Assembly (NCBI GenBank): GCA_024398135.1 | Contig: CP073750.1 | Coordinates: forward strand, 2,542,001 to 2,606,000 | DNA: 64,000 bases | Source: a bacterium SCSIO 12643 | Lineage (GTDB): Bacteria; Bacteroidota; Bacteroidia; Flavobacteriales_G; Salibacteraceae | Reading direction: 5' to 3' | Shown here: in pieces, positions 55,485-64,000 of the stretch | How the letters are laid out: the number at the start of each line of letters is the position of its first letter | Numbering within the stretch: position 1 is the stretch's first letter | Notes under the pieces: generated by a model | Told to the model about the DNA's origin: nothing | What the model saw: only the letters and a program-made list of their open reading frames with translations | Databases searched by the model: none | Position numbers and translations under genes: made by a program

Positions 55485-55535
55485 TTGGAAAGCCTACTCT
55501 CCTCAATTATTAAGGAGGGTGTTTTTTATTTTGAA
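55485..55535. terminator. Degenerate terminator (copy of the VPS10 terminator)
   Basis: It follows the orphan tail and aligns with the terminator at 53220. Only a short stem remains (CTCCTcAATTATTaAGGAG), ending in TTTTTTATTTT. It may serve the AraC gene and, on the other strand, the DUF4386 gene. Confidence 0.55.
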
Positions 55536-56194
55536 TAATTGAGTCCTTTGAAAATTAACCAGAATGCGAGAGTGAGTTCTTGAATTCCGGTAGGTGCATT
55601 TAGCAATAAATACTCTGGAGTTATAATATCCATTCTCCCAAATAAGACGAGCAAACTGGCTAAAACGGATAAACTGCAACTGATGATTCCGAAAATAGAG
55701 AGCCAACGGGGAATTAGTTTGGATTTAATAAATGTGAGGTATAAAAATATGTTTCCAAGACATAAAACAACGACCATAAAAACATGATTAATATAGTCTC
55801 TCATAGATTTTAGTAAATGACCGATGATTTCATAGCGAGCTATGTTTGTTGATGGTAATTGAGCTGTGAAATCTTGACTCAAAATAAGTGTGGATAATAA
55901 AAGAAGCGTCCCCACAATGGATAAGGTTACGGCAATGATTCTAAAACTTAAGAATCCAAGAGACAGATGGGTATTAAAACCTCGAATGATAGGGTATAGT
56001 AGGATGGCGATCCCCATATATGTTAATGACATGAGTAATTGAAAAATAGCAGCAAGGATCACCTGGTTGAAATTTGCTGCTCCGAGAGTGAGATAATCGG
56101 TTGAATCAATAGCCGGTGCTACACTAAAAATACCGGCTATCATGCCCAAAAGGATAAGGCTCCCTGTGGCCTTTGAAATTTGTTTTGCGTTCAT
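55526..56194 (-). CDS. DUF4386 family membrane protein
   Basis: The 222-residue protein begins MNAKQISKATGSLILLGMIA and has six hydrophobic helices, as in the DUF4386 family (integral membrane proteins of unknown function). The conserved segments include ILLYPIIRGFN and IPRWLSIFGI. It is followed downstream by a degenerate terminator. The upstream gene on the same strand is an AraC regulator, 70 bases away. Confidence 0.82.
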   Translation of the reverse strand: MNAKQISKATGSLILLGMIAGIFSVAPAIDSTDYLTLGAANFNQVILAAIFQLLMSLTYMGIAILLYPIIRGFNTHLSLGFLSFRIIAVTLSIVGTLLLLSTLILSQDFTAQLPSTNIARYEIIGHLLKSMRDYINHVFMVVVLCLGNIFLYLTFIKSKLIPRWLSIFGIISCSLSVLASLLVLFGRMDIITPEYLLLNAPTGIQELTLAFWLIFKGLNYSK

Positions 56195-56264
56195 CTTTTA
56201 TATATTCATCTGAGGATACAAGATTAGAATGTATCCGATTAGATGAATTGTAAAAAATGGACAT

Positions 56265-57080
56265 CTATTGATTTAGTTTCCAAAAGTCTTGGGGACTGAA
56301 TCCCGTAAACGATTTAAAATCATGAATAAAATGGGACTGATCGAAATACCCATTTTCATAAGCGACTTCGGTGAGGGTTTTATGACCAGGGAAACTCTTC
56401 AACATAGATTCAAAGCGCAAAATCCTGGAATATAGTTTAGGATTGAATCCAGAGAACTCTTTAAATCGCCTATTGAATTGTTTATGCGAAAGGTGATGTT
56501 GATCTGCTAATAATTCAATTTTTATCGCTCCATTCTGCTTTTTTATTTCACTAATAGCATTGGCGATTAATGGATCTTTTAATTTCTGATGATTGATTCG
56601 GTTTTCAAAGTAATTAGATAAGATTTGAATTCGCTTCGCTGTACTTTCAGCTGTAGCTAATTGATCATTTAGGTAATCTCCTTCCGAACCTAAAAATGTA
56701 TTCAGAGAGATAAACTCTTGATTTAGGTCTGACGAAGGAATATTAAATAGCAGAGGAATAGCATATGAATAAAAGGCTACACCAATGAGATGATAAAACC
56801 CCGTTACATGATACTGAGCAGGTAGATGGGTATGACCTTGTATCACCGAAAATAGAAGCTCCGCATTTTGATTTGAACTTTCAAAAGCAAAAGTGATCTC
56901 GGTTAAACTACTGGCGATGGAATAGTGGGTGGTGTTTGGCTTTTGAACAGTATTATCCCAGGAAGCTACCCAAAAATGACTGATGTAGTTTTGGAGTTTT
57001 TGATTGGGAGGAATAACCTGATAATTCACTTGGTTGAATTTGCGTCTAAAGATATGTAACAGTAGGGTTATGTAAAACAA
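56265..57080 (-). CDS. AraC-family transcriptional regulator with DUF6597-like sensor
   Basis: The 271-residue protein has an N-terminal sensor starting YQVIPPNQKLQNYISHFWVA (DUF6597-like, about 19-110) and a C-terminal HTH pair (KIELLADQHHLSHKQFNRRF; LTEVAYENGYFDQSHFIHDF). The first 17 residues (MFYITLLLHIFRRKFNQ) are hydrophobic and atypical; a GTG at 57029 (VNYQVIPP) is an equally plausible start. It may control the DUF4386 gene behind it. Confidence 0.82.
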   Translation of the reverse strand: MFYITLLLHIFRRKFNQVNYQVIPPNQKLQNYISHFWVASWDNTVQKPNTTHYSIASSLTEITFAFESSNQNAELLFSVIQGHTHLPAQYHVTGFYHLIGVAFYSYAIPLLFNIPSSDLNQEFISLNTFLGSEGDYLNDQLATAESTAKRIQILSNYFENRINHQKLKDPLIANAISEIKKQNGAIKIELLADQHHLSHKQFNRRFKEFSGFNPKLYSRILRFESMLKSFPGHKTLTEVAYENGYFDQSHFIHDFKSFTGFSPQDFWKLNQ

Positions 57081-57127
57081 AAAGCCACTTCTAATAAGAA
57101 ATGGCTTTTCATGAAATTGATTTCAGA

Positions 57128-57421
57128 TTAAAATCCTTTTTCGAAAATGACAGAATCACTTTCACTCACCTGTTGGCGCCATTTTTTGATAGGTTGATAA
57201 TCAGGATCATTATAAAAATCCTCAGCAGCTTGTTTAGAATCAAACTCTACAATCACCACACGACCACCAGGAACTTCCCCTTCAATCGTGCTTGGGTTTT
57301 CATCTACGGCCACAGTAACTCCTCCATGACGTTCTACAATTGGAACTGCTTTTTCGATATACTCTCTATTAAAAGTGTCCAAATCGTTTACTCTTACAAA
57401 TGCTAGCATATATGCTTTCAT
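57128..57421 (-). CDS. DUF1330 family protein
   Basis: The 97-residue single-domain protein has the DUF1330 pattern: MKAYMLAFVRVNDLDTFNRE, then PGGRVVIVEFDSKQAAEDFY and NDPDYQPIKKWRQQ. It is a dimeric ferredoxin-like fold related to the EthD/ABM families. Function unknown. It lies between the AraC gene and a Crp/Fnr gene, all on the minus strand. Confidence 0.88.
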   Translation of the reverse strand: MKAYMLAFVRVNDLDTFNREYIEKAVPIVERHGGVTVAVDENPSTIEGEVPGGRVVIVEFDSKQAAEDFYNDPDYQPIKKWRQQVSESDSVIFEKGF

Positions 57422-57498
57422 GACTTCTTAATTTGTTGATTATTAATAAGCCAAAAGTATTTTGGGGTTAAAAGCTGTGCATTAATAAATATTAAGGA

Positions 57499-57972
57499 TT
57501 AAGACGAAGAGCGGATTTTATCACCCTTGGCTTTACTGAGTGCTTCGGGAGTGACACCCAGATAAGATGCAATCATTCTTTGGGATACACGTTGCGTTAA
57601 ACTGGGGTATGTTTTTATGAAATGTTCATAGCGTTGTAGCCCTGAATAACTCATCAACATGATGATACGTTTTTGAAGGACTAACATGCGATTCGCGATA
57701 GCTTCAATATTTCCACTTGCGGTATTTAATTCTTTATCTCTCACATTTATGGTAGAATCTTCTAACGCTTCAATAAAGAATTCACAGGGTTGACTGACCG
57801 GAACAGAGTCTGCAATAATCCATCCCTCAGGTGCAAACATGAAAATATGCTCTTTCCCTTTTTCATCAATGGTATAGCTTCTTAATAATCCTGAAATCAC
57901 TTCATATACTTTGTCATTTACTTCTCCTTCATGTTGAAGAATCGTTCCTTTTTTAACGTTGATGGTTTTCAT
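57499..57972 (-). CDS. Crp/Fnr-family regulator (short)
   Basis: The 157-residue protein has the cyclic-nucleotide-binding fold (TILQHEGEVNDKVYEVISGL; EHIFMFAPEGWIIADSV) and a C-terminal winged HTH (VSQRMIASYLGVTPEALSKA). It begins about 20-30 residues later than typical family members, so the N-terminal helix is missing or reduced. The residues that bind cAMP in E. coli Crp are not recognisable. It follows the SRPBCC gene on the same strand by 24 bases. Confidence 0.8.
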   Translation of the reverse strand: MKTINVKKGTILQHEGEVNDKVYEVISGLLRSYTIDEKGKEHIFMFAPEGWIIADSVPVSQPCEFFIEALEDSTINVRDKELNTASGNIEAIANRMLVLQKRIIMLMSYSGLQRYEHFIKTYPSLTQRVSQRMIASYLGVTPEALSKAKGDKIRSSS

Positions 57973-57996
57973 CTTTTGTCTGGTAAATGAAGTTTA

Positions 57997-58485
57997 TTAA
58001 GACTCTGCTTTTTTCTTTAAGTCTTGTGTGAACTGCTCAAAAGATGCATCAAAAGAAGGAATTTTATTGGCAAACAATGGAAACATAAATCCTCCAATTT
58101 TTTCAGTCATGGTAAATAGAACCTGTCCATCCTTTTGTTCCAAAGTGTAGGTTCTTTGCCCCATTGCATCTCCCCAAACAAGTTTTTGATTTGGAACAAA
58201 TTCTTTGACTTTAAGTTTAAAAGTACGTGTGGAGTCTAATGTGCTTTTAAGTCTGATTTTCTCTCCATCCTGAATTTCACCTTCAATAGAAATAACTGTA
58301 GAATTCCATTTCGGATAATCTGAAGCATTGGTCAATAAAGCCCAAATAATAGCTGGTTCCGCATTAATGGTTTGGCTAATGGTAGTCGTGCGGTTAAAAG
58401 TTTTTTTAATAGTGGTCGCTTTTCCGTTTTGAGCCATAACTGAAATACTTGTGATGAATGTGAAAAATAAGATGAGTCTTTTCAT
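57997..58485 (-). CDS. Exported SRPBCC (START-like) protein
   Basis: The 162-residue protein has a signal peptide (MKRLILFFTFITSISVMAQN) followed by an SRPBCC lipid/ligand-binding fold (IWALLTNASDYPKWNSTVIS; FVPNQKLVWGDAMGQRTYTL). Proteins of this fold are usually cytosolic; here a signal peptide makes it exported. The ligand is unknown. It lies between two Crp/Fnr genes on one strand. Confidence 0.8.
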   Translation of the reverse strand: MKRLILFFTFITSISVMAQNGKATTIKKTFNRTTTISQTINAEPAIIWALLTNASDYPKWNSTVISIEGEIQDGEKIRLKSTLDSTRTFKLKVKEFVPNQKLVWGDAMGQRTYTLEQKDGQVLFTMTEKIGGFMFPLFANKIPSFDASFEQFTQDLKKKAES

Positions 58486-58555
58486 TTTTTGTTCAATAAT
58501 TAAAATTCAAAAGTAGGTGTCTCGTTAAAAATCGCACTTTACATATGTTAAGAAA

Positions 58556-59140
58556 TTACTTCTTCAGTTGTTTTCCTGCGCGAATTCTGGAAAGACTCAC
58601 CGGAGAAATTTGAAGCATGGATGCAATGTCTTTTAAAGGCGCTACCTGAATAAATCTGGGGAACATATATTCAATGTATTGATAATTACGTGTAGCATCA
58701 TTTGCAAGTAGATTTACAAAAACGTCAATTAATGTAATGTGGACATGTTCCATCAACGCGTTACCAAACAAACTCCAATTTTGAGATTCCCGGTACAAAC
58801 GTTTTAGGTTCTTTCTGGAAATCATCATCACTTTGGTTTTCTCATAAAATTGGAGCGAAAACATAGAGGCTTCCTCATGGACAAAACTTTTGTATTCAGA
58901 TATAAAAGTTTGCTCCGGTTTCATCCATAAAGTATGTTCCTGACCATCCTCTCCGGAATAATAACAACGGGTAATAGAACGATCCGCATAGAATAAATAT
59001 TCTGTGATTTCACCAGCCTTTGAAATGAGTTCGTTGGCCTCAAATTCTTTTTCCTCAAAAAGTGAAAGTCCGAGTTCTATTTCTTCTGTGGTAAATGCGT
59101 CATTATACTTTAACAGTTCTTTGGTGATTTGTTGCTTCAT
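58556..59140 (-). CDS. Crp/Fnr-family regulator
   Basis: The 194-residue protein has a cyclic-nucleotide-binding-like domain (ELISKAGEITEYLFYADRSI) and a C-terminal winged HTH (LKDIASMLQISPVSLSRIRA, then GKQLKK). It belongs to the same group as the shorter regulator at 57499. It starts the minus-strand run Crp-SRPBCC-Crp-DUF1330-AraC-DUF4386 and is divergent from the membrane protein gene at 59318. Confidence 0.85.
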   Translation of the reverse strand: MKQQITKELLKYNDAFTTEEIELGLSLFEEKEFEANELISKAGEITEYLFYADRSITRCYYSGEDGQEHTLWMKPEQTFISEYKSFVHEEASMFSLQFYEKTKVMMISRKNLKRLYRESQNWSLFGNALMEHVHITLIDVFVNLLANDATRNYQYIEYMFPRFIQVAPLKDIASMLQISPVSLSRIRAGKQLKK

Positions 59141-59317
59141 AATTGTCGGTTTACGTGAGACTAAAACTAATGTTTTTCATAGGAACATTAAATAATATCG
59201 AATGCTAATGTTTAAATCATGTGAGCTTGAATAAAGAGGTCATAAAGGTGTATTTTTAGGGATTAATTGTGATCCGTTAAAAATTGAAATAACAATTCTT
59301 ACAAGAACATAAACCAG

Positions 59318-59842
59318 GTGTATAAAGAAATTAAATTTAAAAAGAATCGAGTTATATTAGGTATACTTTTTTTTAGTTTGATGCTTTGTGTTTCAGTTTT
59401 TTTTGTCGTTAATCCTGAAATTTTTGTTAGAAATGTATTTATTAAAATCTGGTATATTCAGTTTATCGGACTAGCAGGAATAGTGTATTATTTGACTCTT
59501 CTGTATTCCTTTTTTAGAATTCTTCCAAGAAAATATGCGATTATAATTACTGATGATTATCTGATAGATAATTCGAAATATGAGTCATTAGGGAAAATTA
59601 GGTGGACTGATATTTCCAAAATTCAGAGACTAAAGAAAAGAAGCATTGAGATGTTTTTGAGAATGGACGGATACAAAACAGAAAAAAAAAGTTTTCTCAA
59701 AAGATTTCTGTCTATGCTGCATAACTGGAACTATAAAAAAAGTATTTTAATATCGAGTGCGTTAATGGAATGTAGTGTTGAGGAACTTTTTGACTTAATA
59801 GTAAGAACTTATAGATTGAATAAAAAGTTACAGGATGCCTGA
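59318..59842 (+). CDS. STM3941-like membrane protein
   Basis: The 174-residue protein has two hydrophobic helices (about 14-33 and 45-68) followed by a soluble domain with AIIITDDYLIDNSKYESLGK and IRWTDISKIQRLKKRSIEMF, which looks like the STM3941 family. The start is GTG (MYKEIKFKKNRVILG), and no in-frame ATG precedes it. Function unknown. Confidence 0.65.
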   Translation: MYKEIKFKKNRVILGILFFSLMLCVSVFFVVNPEIFVRNVFIKIWYIQFIGLAGIVYYLTLLYSFFRILPRKYAIIITDDYLIDNSKYESLGKIRWTDISKIQRLKKRSIEMFLRMDGYKTEKKSFLKRFLSMLHNWNYKKSILISSALMECSVEELFDLIVRTYRLNKKLQDA

Positions 59843-59903
59843 TTGGCTCAAAGAGATTAAGGAATACAGAAAAAAGCTTTTGGGTAGAACTCAAGTAGTT
59901 TAA
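59835..59903 (+). CDS. Possible 22-codon small ORF overlapping the end of the STM3941-like gene
   Basis: ATG at 59835 overlaps the last bases of the STM3941-like gene and reads MPDWLKEIKEYRKKLLGRTQ plus two valines to TAA. It could be a small translated peptide or, more likely, a chance or remnant tail. Support is weak. Confidence 0.2.
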   Translation: MPDWLKEIKEYRKKLLGRTQVV

Positions 59904-59939
59904 ATAATAATCAAAATAGAATTAGATAAATTAAAAGAC

Positions 59940-60455
59940 ATGGAAATATTAAAAATAGCTACAGAATAGGCCAAAGACGAAGTTTTTTCGTCAAAATTCT
60001 TTATTCTCTTCGGGATTATGTTTGTATTAGCCACTATAGGATTTTGGCAATTGGGAAAAACGGAAGTCGCAAAGGCATTTGTTTACCCAACTTTAGTTGC
60101 AGGTATCTTGCTATTGATGGTAGGCGTTGGAATTTTATATGCCAACTCATCCAGAGTACCCTGTTTTGAAGTCGCTTACAATGAGGATGCCTCTGATTTT
60201 GTGAAATCGGAGATCATACGTACCGAAAAAAGTATGGGAGAGTATAGGAACATTGTTTTTAAAATCATTCCTTTCATTATTGTGGCGGCAGCGTTGTTAA
60301 TCGTTTTTGTGGATAAACCAATTTGGCGAGCAGCTGCAATTACCACCATTGCGATGATGGTGTGTATTTTGTTTGTGGACAGCAATGCCGATGCCAGAAT
60401 CAAAGCTTACAAAAAACAATTGGAGTTAGTGAATGAAAGTGATGGTTCAAATTGA
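59940..60455 (+). pseudogene. Membrane protein gene interrupted by an in-frame TAG
   Basis: From ATG 59940 the frame reads MEILKIATE, then TAG at 59967-59969, then AKDEVFSSKFFILFGIMFVL and on without a break to 60455. The remaining frame codes for a protein with TM helices (FVLATIGFWQ; LLLMVGVGILYA; IIVAAALLIVFV; AITTIAMMVCILFVD). In relatives I recall this position as Trp (TEWAKAEVFS), so a TGG-to-TAG change would explain it. Translation could still restart at ATG 60018 (145 residues), losing the first 26 codons. I call it a pseudogene with reserve. Confidence 0.6.
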
Positions 60456-60632
60456 TGTTGAGAGAGATAAGTTGTGATAAAACTTGATAGTTTAGTTGCT
60501 CAAAGACATGTTGCTGGCTCCAAACTGGTATTTATCATGGAAGTTTTGTTTGAATGGAATTTTTAGTCTAAGTAATTGAGCGACCTACTATGAAATGGTA
60601 TACAAAGACAGTTTTTATGAAAGAATTCGTGA
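60456..60632. other. Intergenic region between the interrupted gene and the minus-strand gene at 60633
   Basis: 177 bases. No gene, hairpin or repeat that I can support. Confidence 0.3.
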
Positions 60633-61037
60633 TCAATTGATTATTTGTATATGTATGGAAGAGTTAGAAAAACATCCAGTATATTCTAGTTTATAGGTCT
60701 TATAATCATTTTTTAATAAAGTGAATCGTAAAAAATCTGAGAAGTCACCTTCCTGTTTTTGTATCAATACACTTTTGTTATTGGTAACTTCATATAAGTT
60801 GACGAAACCATATGTAGTAAGGATAGGAATAAATACAATTACTGAGTCATTTCCTGATAATCTGACTAGAATAGAATCTTGGTAATCATAAGCATTTGAG
60901 TCAGTTTGTATAAAAAGATAATTCGGCATTTGTTTGTAATACTCAATGGTCGTTTCCAATTTTTTTAAAGGATCATTTTGAGCTTTTGCGACTATAAAAA
61001 TGAATAGGGATAAAGAAAGAATAAAAATAGATTTCAT
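60633..61037 (-). CDS. Hypothetical exported protein
   Basis: The 134-residue protein has a signal peptide (MKSIFILSLSLFIFIVAKAQ) and a small beta-rich mature part with one Cys. I do not recognise the family. Codon use is AT-rich, like the nearby accessory genes. It is followed by the convergent intergenic region. Confidence 0.55.
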   Translation of the reverse strand: MKSIFILSLSLFIFIVAKAQNDPLKKLETTIEYYKQMPNYLFIQTDSNAYDYQDSILVRLSGNDSVIVFIPILTTYGFVNLYEVTNNKSVLIQKQEGDFSDFLRFTLLKNDYKTYKLEYTGCFSNSSIHIQIIN

Positions 61038-61091
61038 TGATTATATAGGATTTAATCTAAGGTATAACAGGCATTAAAGATAAAACATTCG

Positions 61092-61574
61092 TTAGTCATA
61101 TAACCATTCAACGTCTAGTACATCTCGTAATCTATTTAAACTTTGTTTGGAGAGTACTTTAAAAGAAACCCCAACATAGAAATATCTAGTAAAAAAGACT
61201 AGCAAAAGCAGGAGCCCAATATTAGGCATTTGAGACTCTTCCCATCCTAAAAGTGGCGAAATCAGGGACAGAATAATAAGTACTAAAACGGGAATACCAA
61301 TAAGAAGTTTAAATGCAATATGGACTTTAACCTGAACGAATCCTTCGTTATTATTTATTTCTCCAGTTAGAACGCAAAAAGCTCCAGTTCCAATTACAGA
61401 AGATATTATTCTAAATCGATTGTTATGTATATCTCCTATAAAAGATTTGTCTGTTCGTTTAGAGGCTAGAATATAAGATTCTTCAGTTCTTCTCCTTAAT
61501 CTGTCAATCGTGTCTTCTTGAGAATCATGAAGAACGAATTTTCTTTTGGTTGTAGGGAAAAGTTCGAATTTCAT
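61092..61574 (-). CDS. Hypothetical membrane protein
   Basis: The 160-residue protein has a basic N-terminal region (MKFELFPTTKRKFVLHDSQE) and two hydrophobic helices (FKLLIGIPVLVLIILSLISP; NIGLLLLLVFFTRYFYVGVS). It starts 90 bases downstream of the icd stop on the same strand, with a terminator between. Function unknown. Confidence 0.55.
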   Translation of the reverse strand: MKFELFPTTKRKFVLHDSQEDTIDRLRRRTEESYILASKRTDKSFIGDIHNNRFRIISSVIGTGAFCVLTGEINNNEGFVQVKVHIAFKLLIGIPVLVLIILSLISPLLGWEESQMPNIGLLLLLVFFTRYFYVGVSFKVLSKQSLNRLRDVLDVEWLYD

Positions 61575-61613
61575 TTAAATGATTTTAAAGGTCAAACATA
61601 ATGTTTTATATAA

Positions 61614-61644
61614 AAAAAGCCACCCTCAAACGAGAATGGCTTTT
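61614..61644 (-). terminator. Terminator after icd (minus strand)
   Basis: On the minus strand AAAAGCCA pairs with TGGCTTTT, with inner CTC/GAG extending the stem, followed by a T-run. It lies 20 bases after the icd stop. Confidence 0.8.
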
Positions 61645-61664
61645 CTTTTCAAAGAAATTTAAAC

Positions 61665-63905
<2,241 letters not shown>

Positions 63906-64000
63906 TTAGTCCTCTAAATATGAGTGAGAAATAACCAGTTTATGAACTCTGAAAATTTGCAGGCGAAGGTAACTTTTTCCGTACTAAAATGAATGCGATT

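Noticed and set aside
53171-55535. The SDR-AraC segment as a transposon with its own ends.
   Set aside because: The flanking repeats are a gene tail plus terminator, with no inverted ends and no transposase or integrase.
59967-59969. TAG read as pyrrolysine, or other recoding.
   Set aside because: No pyl or recoding genes are visible in this window, and a TGG-to-TAG change explains it more simply.

Overview
This window is chromosomal DNA of a Bacteroidota bacterium, most likely of the Flavobacteriales. The evidence is AT-rich coding sequence, promoters of the TTTG-N18/19-TAnnTTTG type, scarce Shine-Dalgarno sequences, and Bacteroidota-typical families (DUF2851, DUF3467, a DUF4924-like protein, a PorT-like barrel, and a T9SS type B/CHU_C C-terminal domain). 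I would not name a genus. No phage, transposase, rRNA operon or CRISPR array is visible.

Region 1 (1-11.8 kb) reads entirely on + and is housekeeping: the end of purM, prfA, pyrF, a DUF2851 protein, a PspC protein, a TrkA-type K+ channel, an RmlD-like epimerase, an AGCS amino-acid symporter, a helix-hairpin-helix protein, an acyl-CoA dehydrogenase, rpsU, a XerC/D recombinase and the ribosome hibernation factor hpf. Region 2 (11.8-25.4 kb) is the central translation/transcription cluster: tRNA-Thr(TGT)-Tyr(GTA)-Gly(TCC)-Thr(GGT)-tuf-tRNA-Trp-secE-nusG-rplK-rplA-rplJ-rplL-rpoB-rpoC and a DUF3467 gene. A consensus promoter precedes the tRNAs, a double hairpin lies between rplL and rpoB, and a classic terminator follows rpoC.

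Region 3 (25.4-42.5 kb) has mixed strands. It holds a patatin-barrel outer-membrane protein, a metal/corrinoid-receptor-like protein, a PorT-like barrel, a Ppx/GppA phosphatase, a small lipoprotein with purB, an ECF sigma factor with a membrane protein carrying PKD and T9SS-type domains, an OmpH-like lipoprotein with a DUF4924-like partner, and an MBL hydrolase. A minus-strand run follows: surE, a small membrane protein, lpxB, a SpoIID-like protein and comEC.

Region 4 (42.7-53.3 kb) holds two tandem DUF4139 proteins, a TrmH methyltransferase, a hotdog thioesterase, a PlsC acyltransferase, a serine hydrolase lipoprotein and a large VPS10/BNR-repeat exported protein.

Region 5 (53.3-61.6 kb) looks accessory: an SDR oxidoreductase with an AraC regulator, DUF4386, a second AraC regulator, DUF1330, two Crp/Fnr regulators around an exported SRPBCC protein, small membrane proteins, and one gene interrupted by an in-frame TAG. 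The window ends with monomeric NADP isocitrate dehydrogenase.

The observations I consider most worth checking are: (a) a TonB-receptor plug-like segment spliced into the second DUF4139 protein; (b) a fossil copy of the VPS10 gene's 3' end and terminator on the far side of the SDR-AraC pair, implying a past duplication/replacement or insertion; (c) the ECF sigma factor paired with an anti-sigma-like, single-pass protein ending in a T9SS type B-like domain; and (d) the in-frame TAG. I did not see a clearly new multi-gene defence or mobile system.
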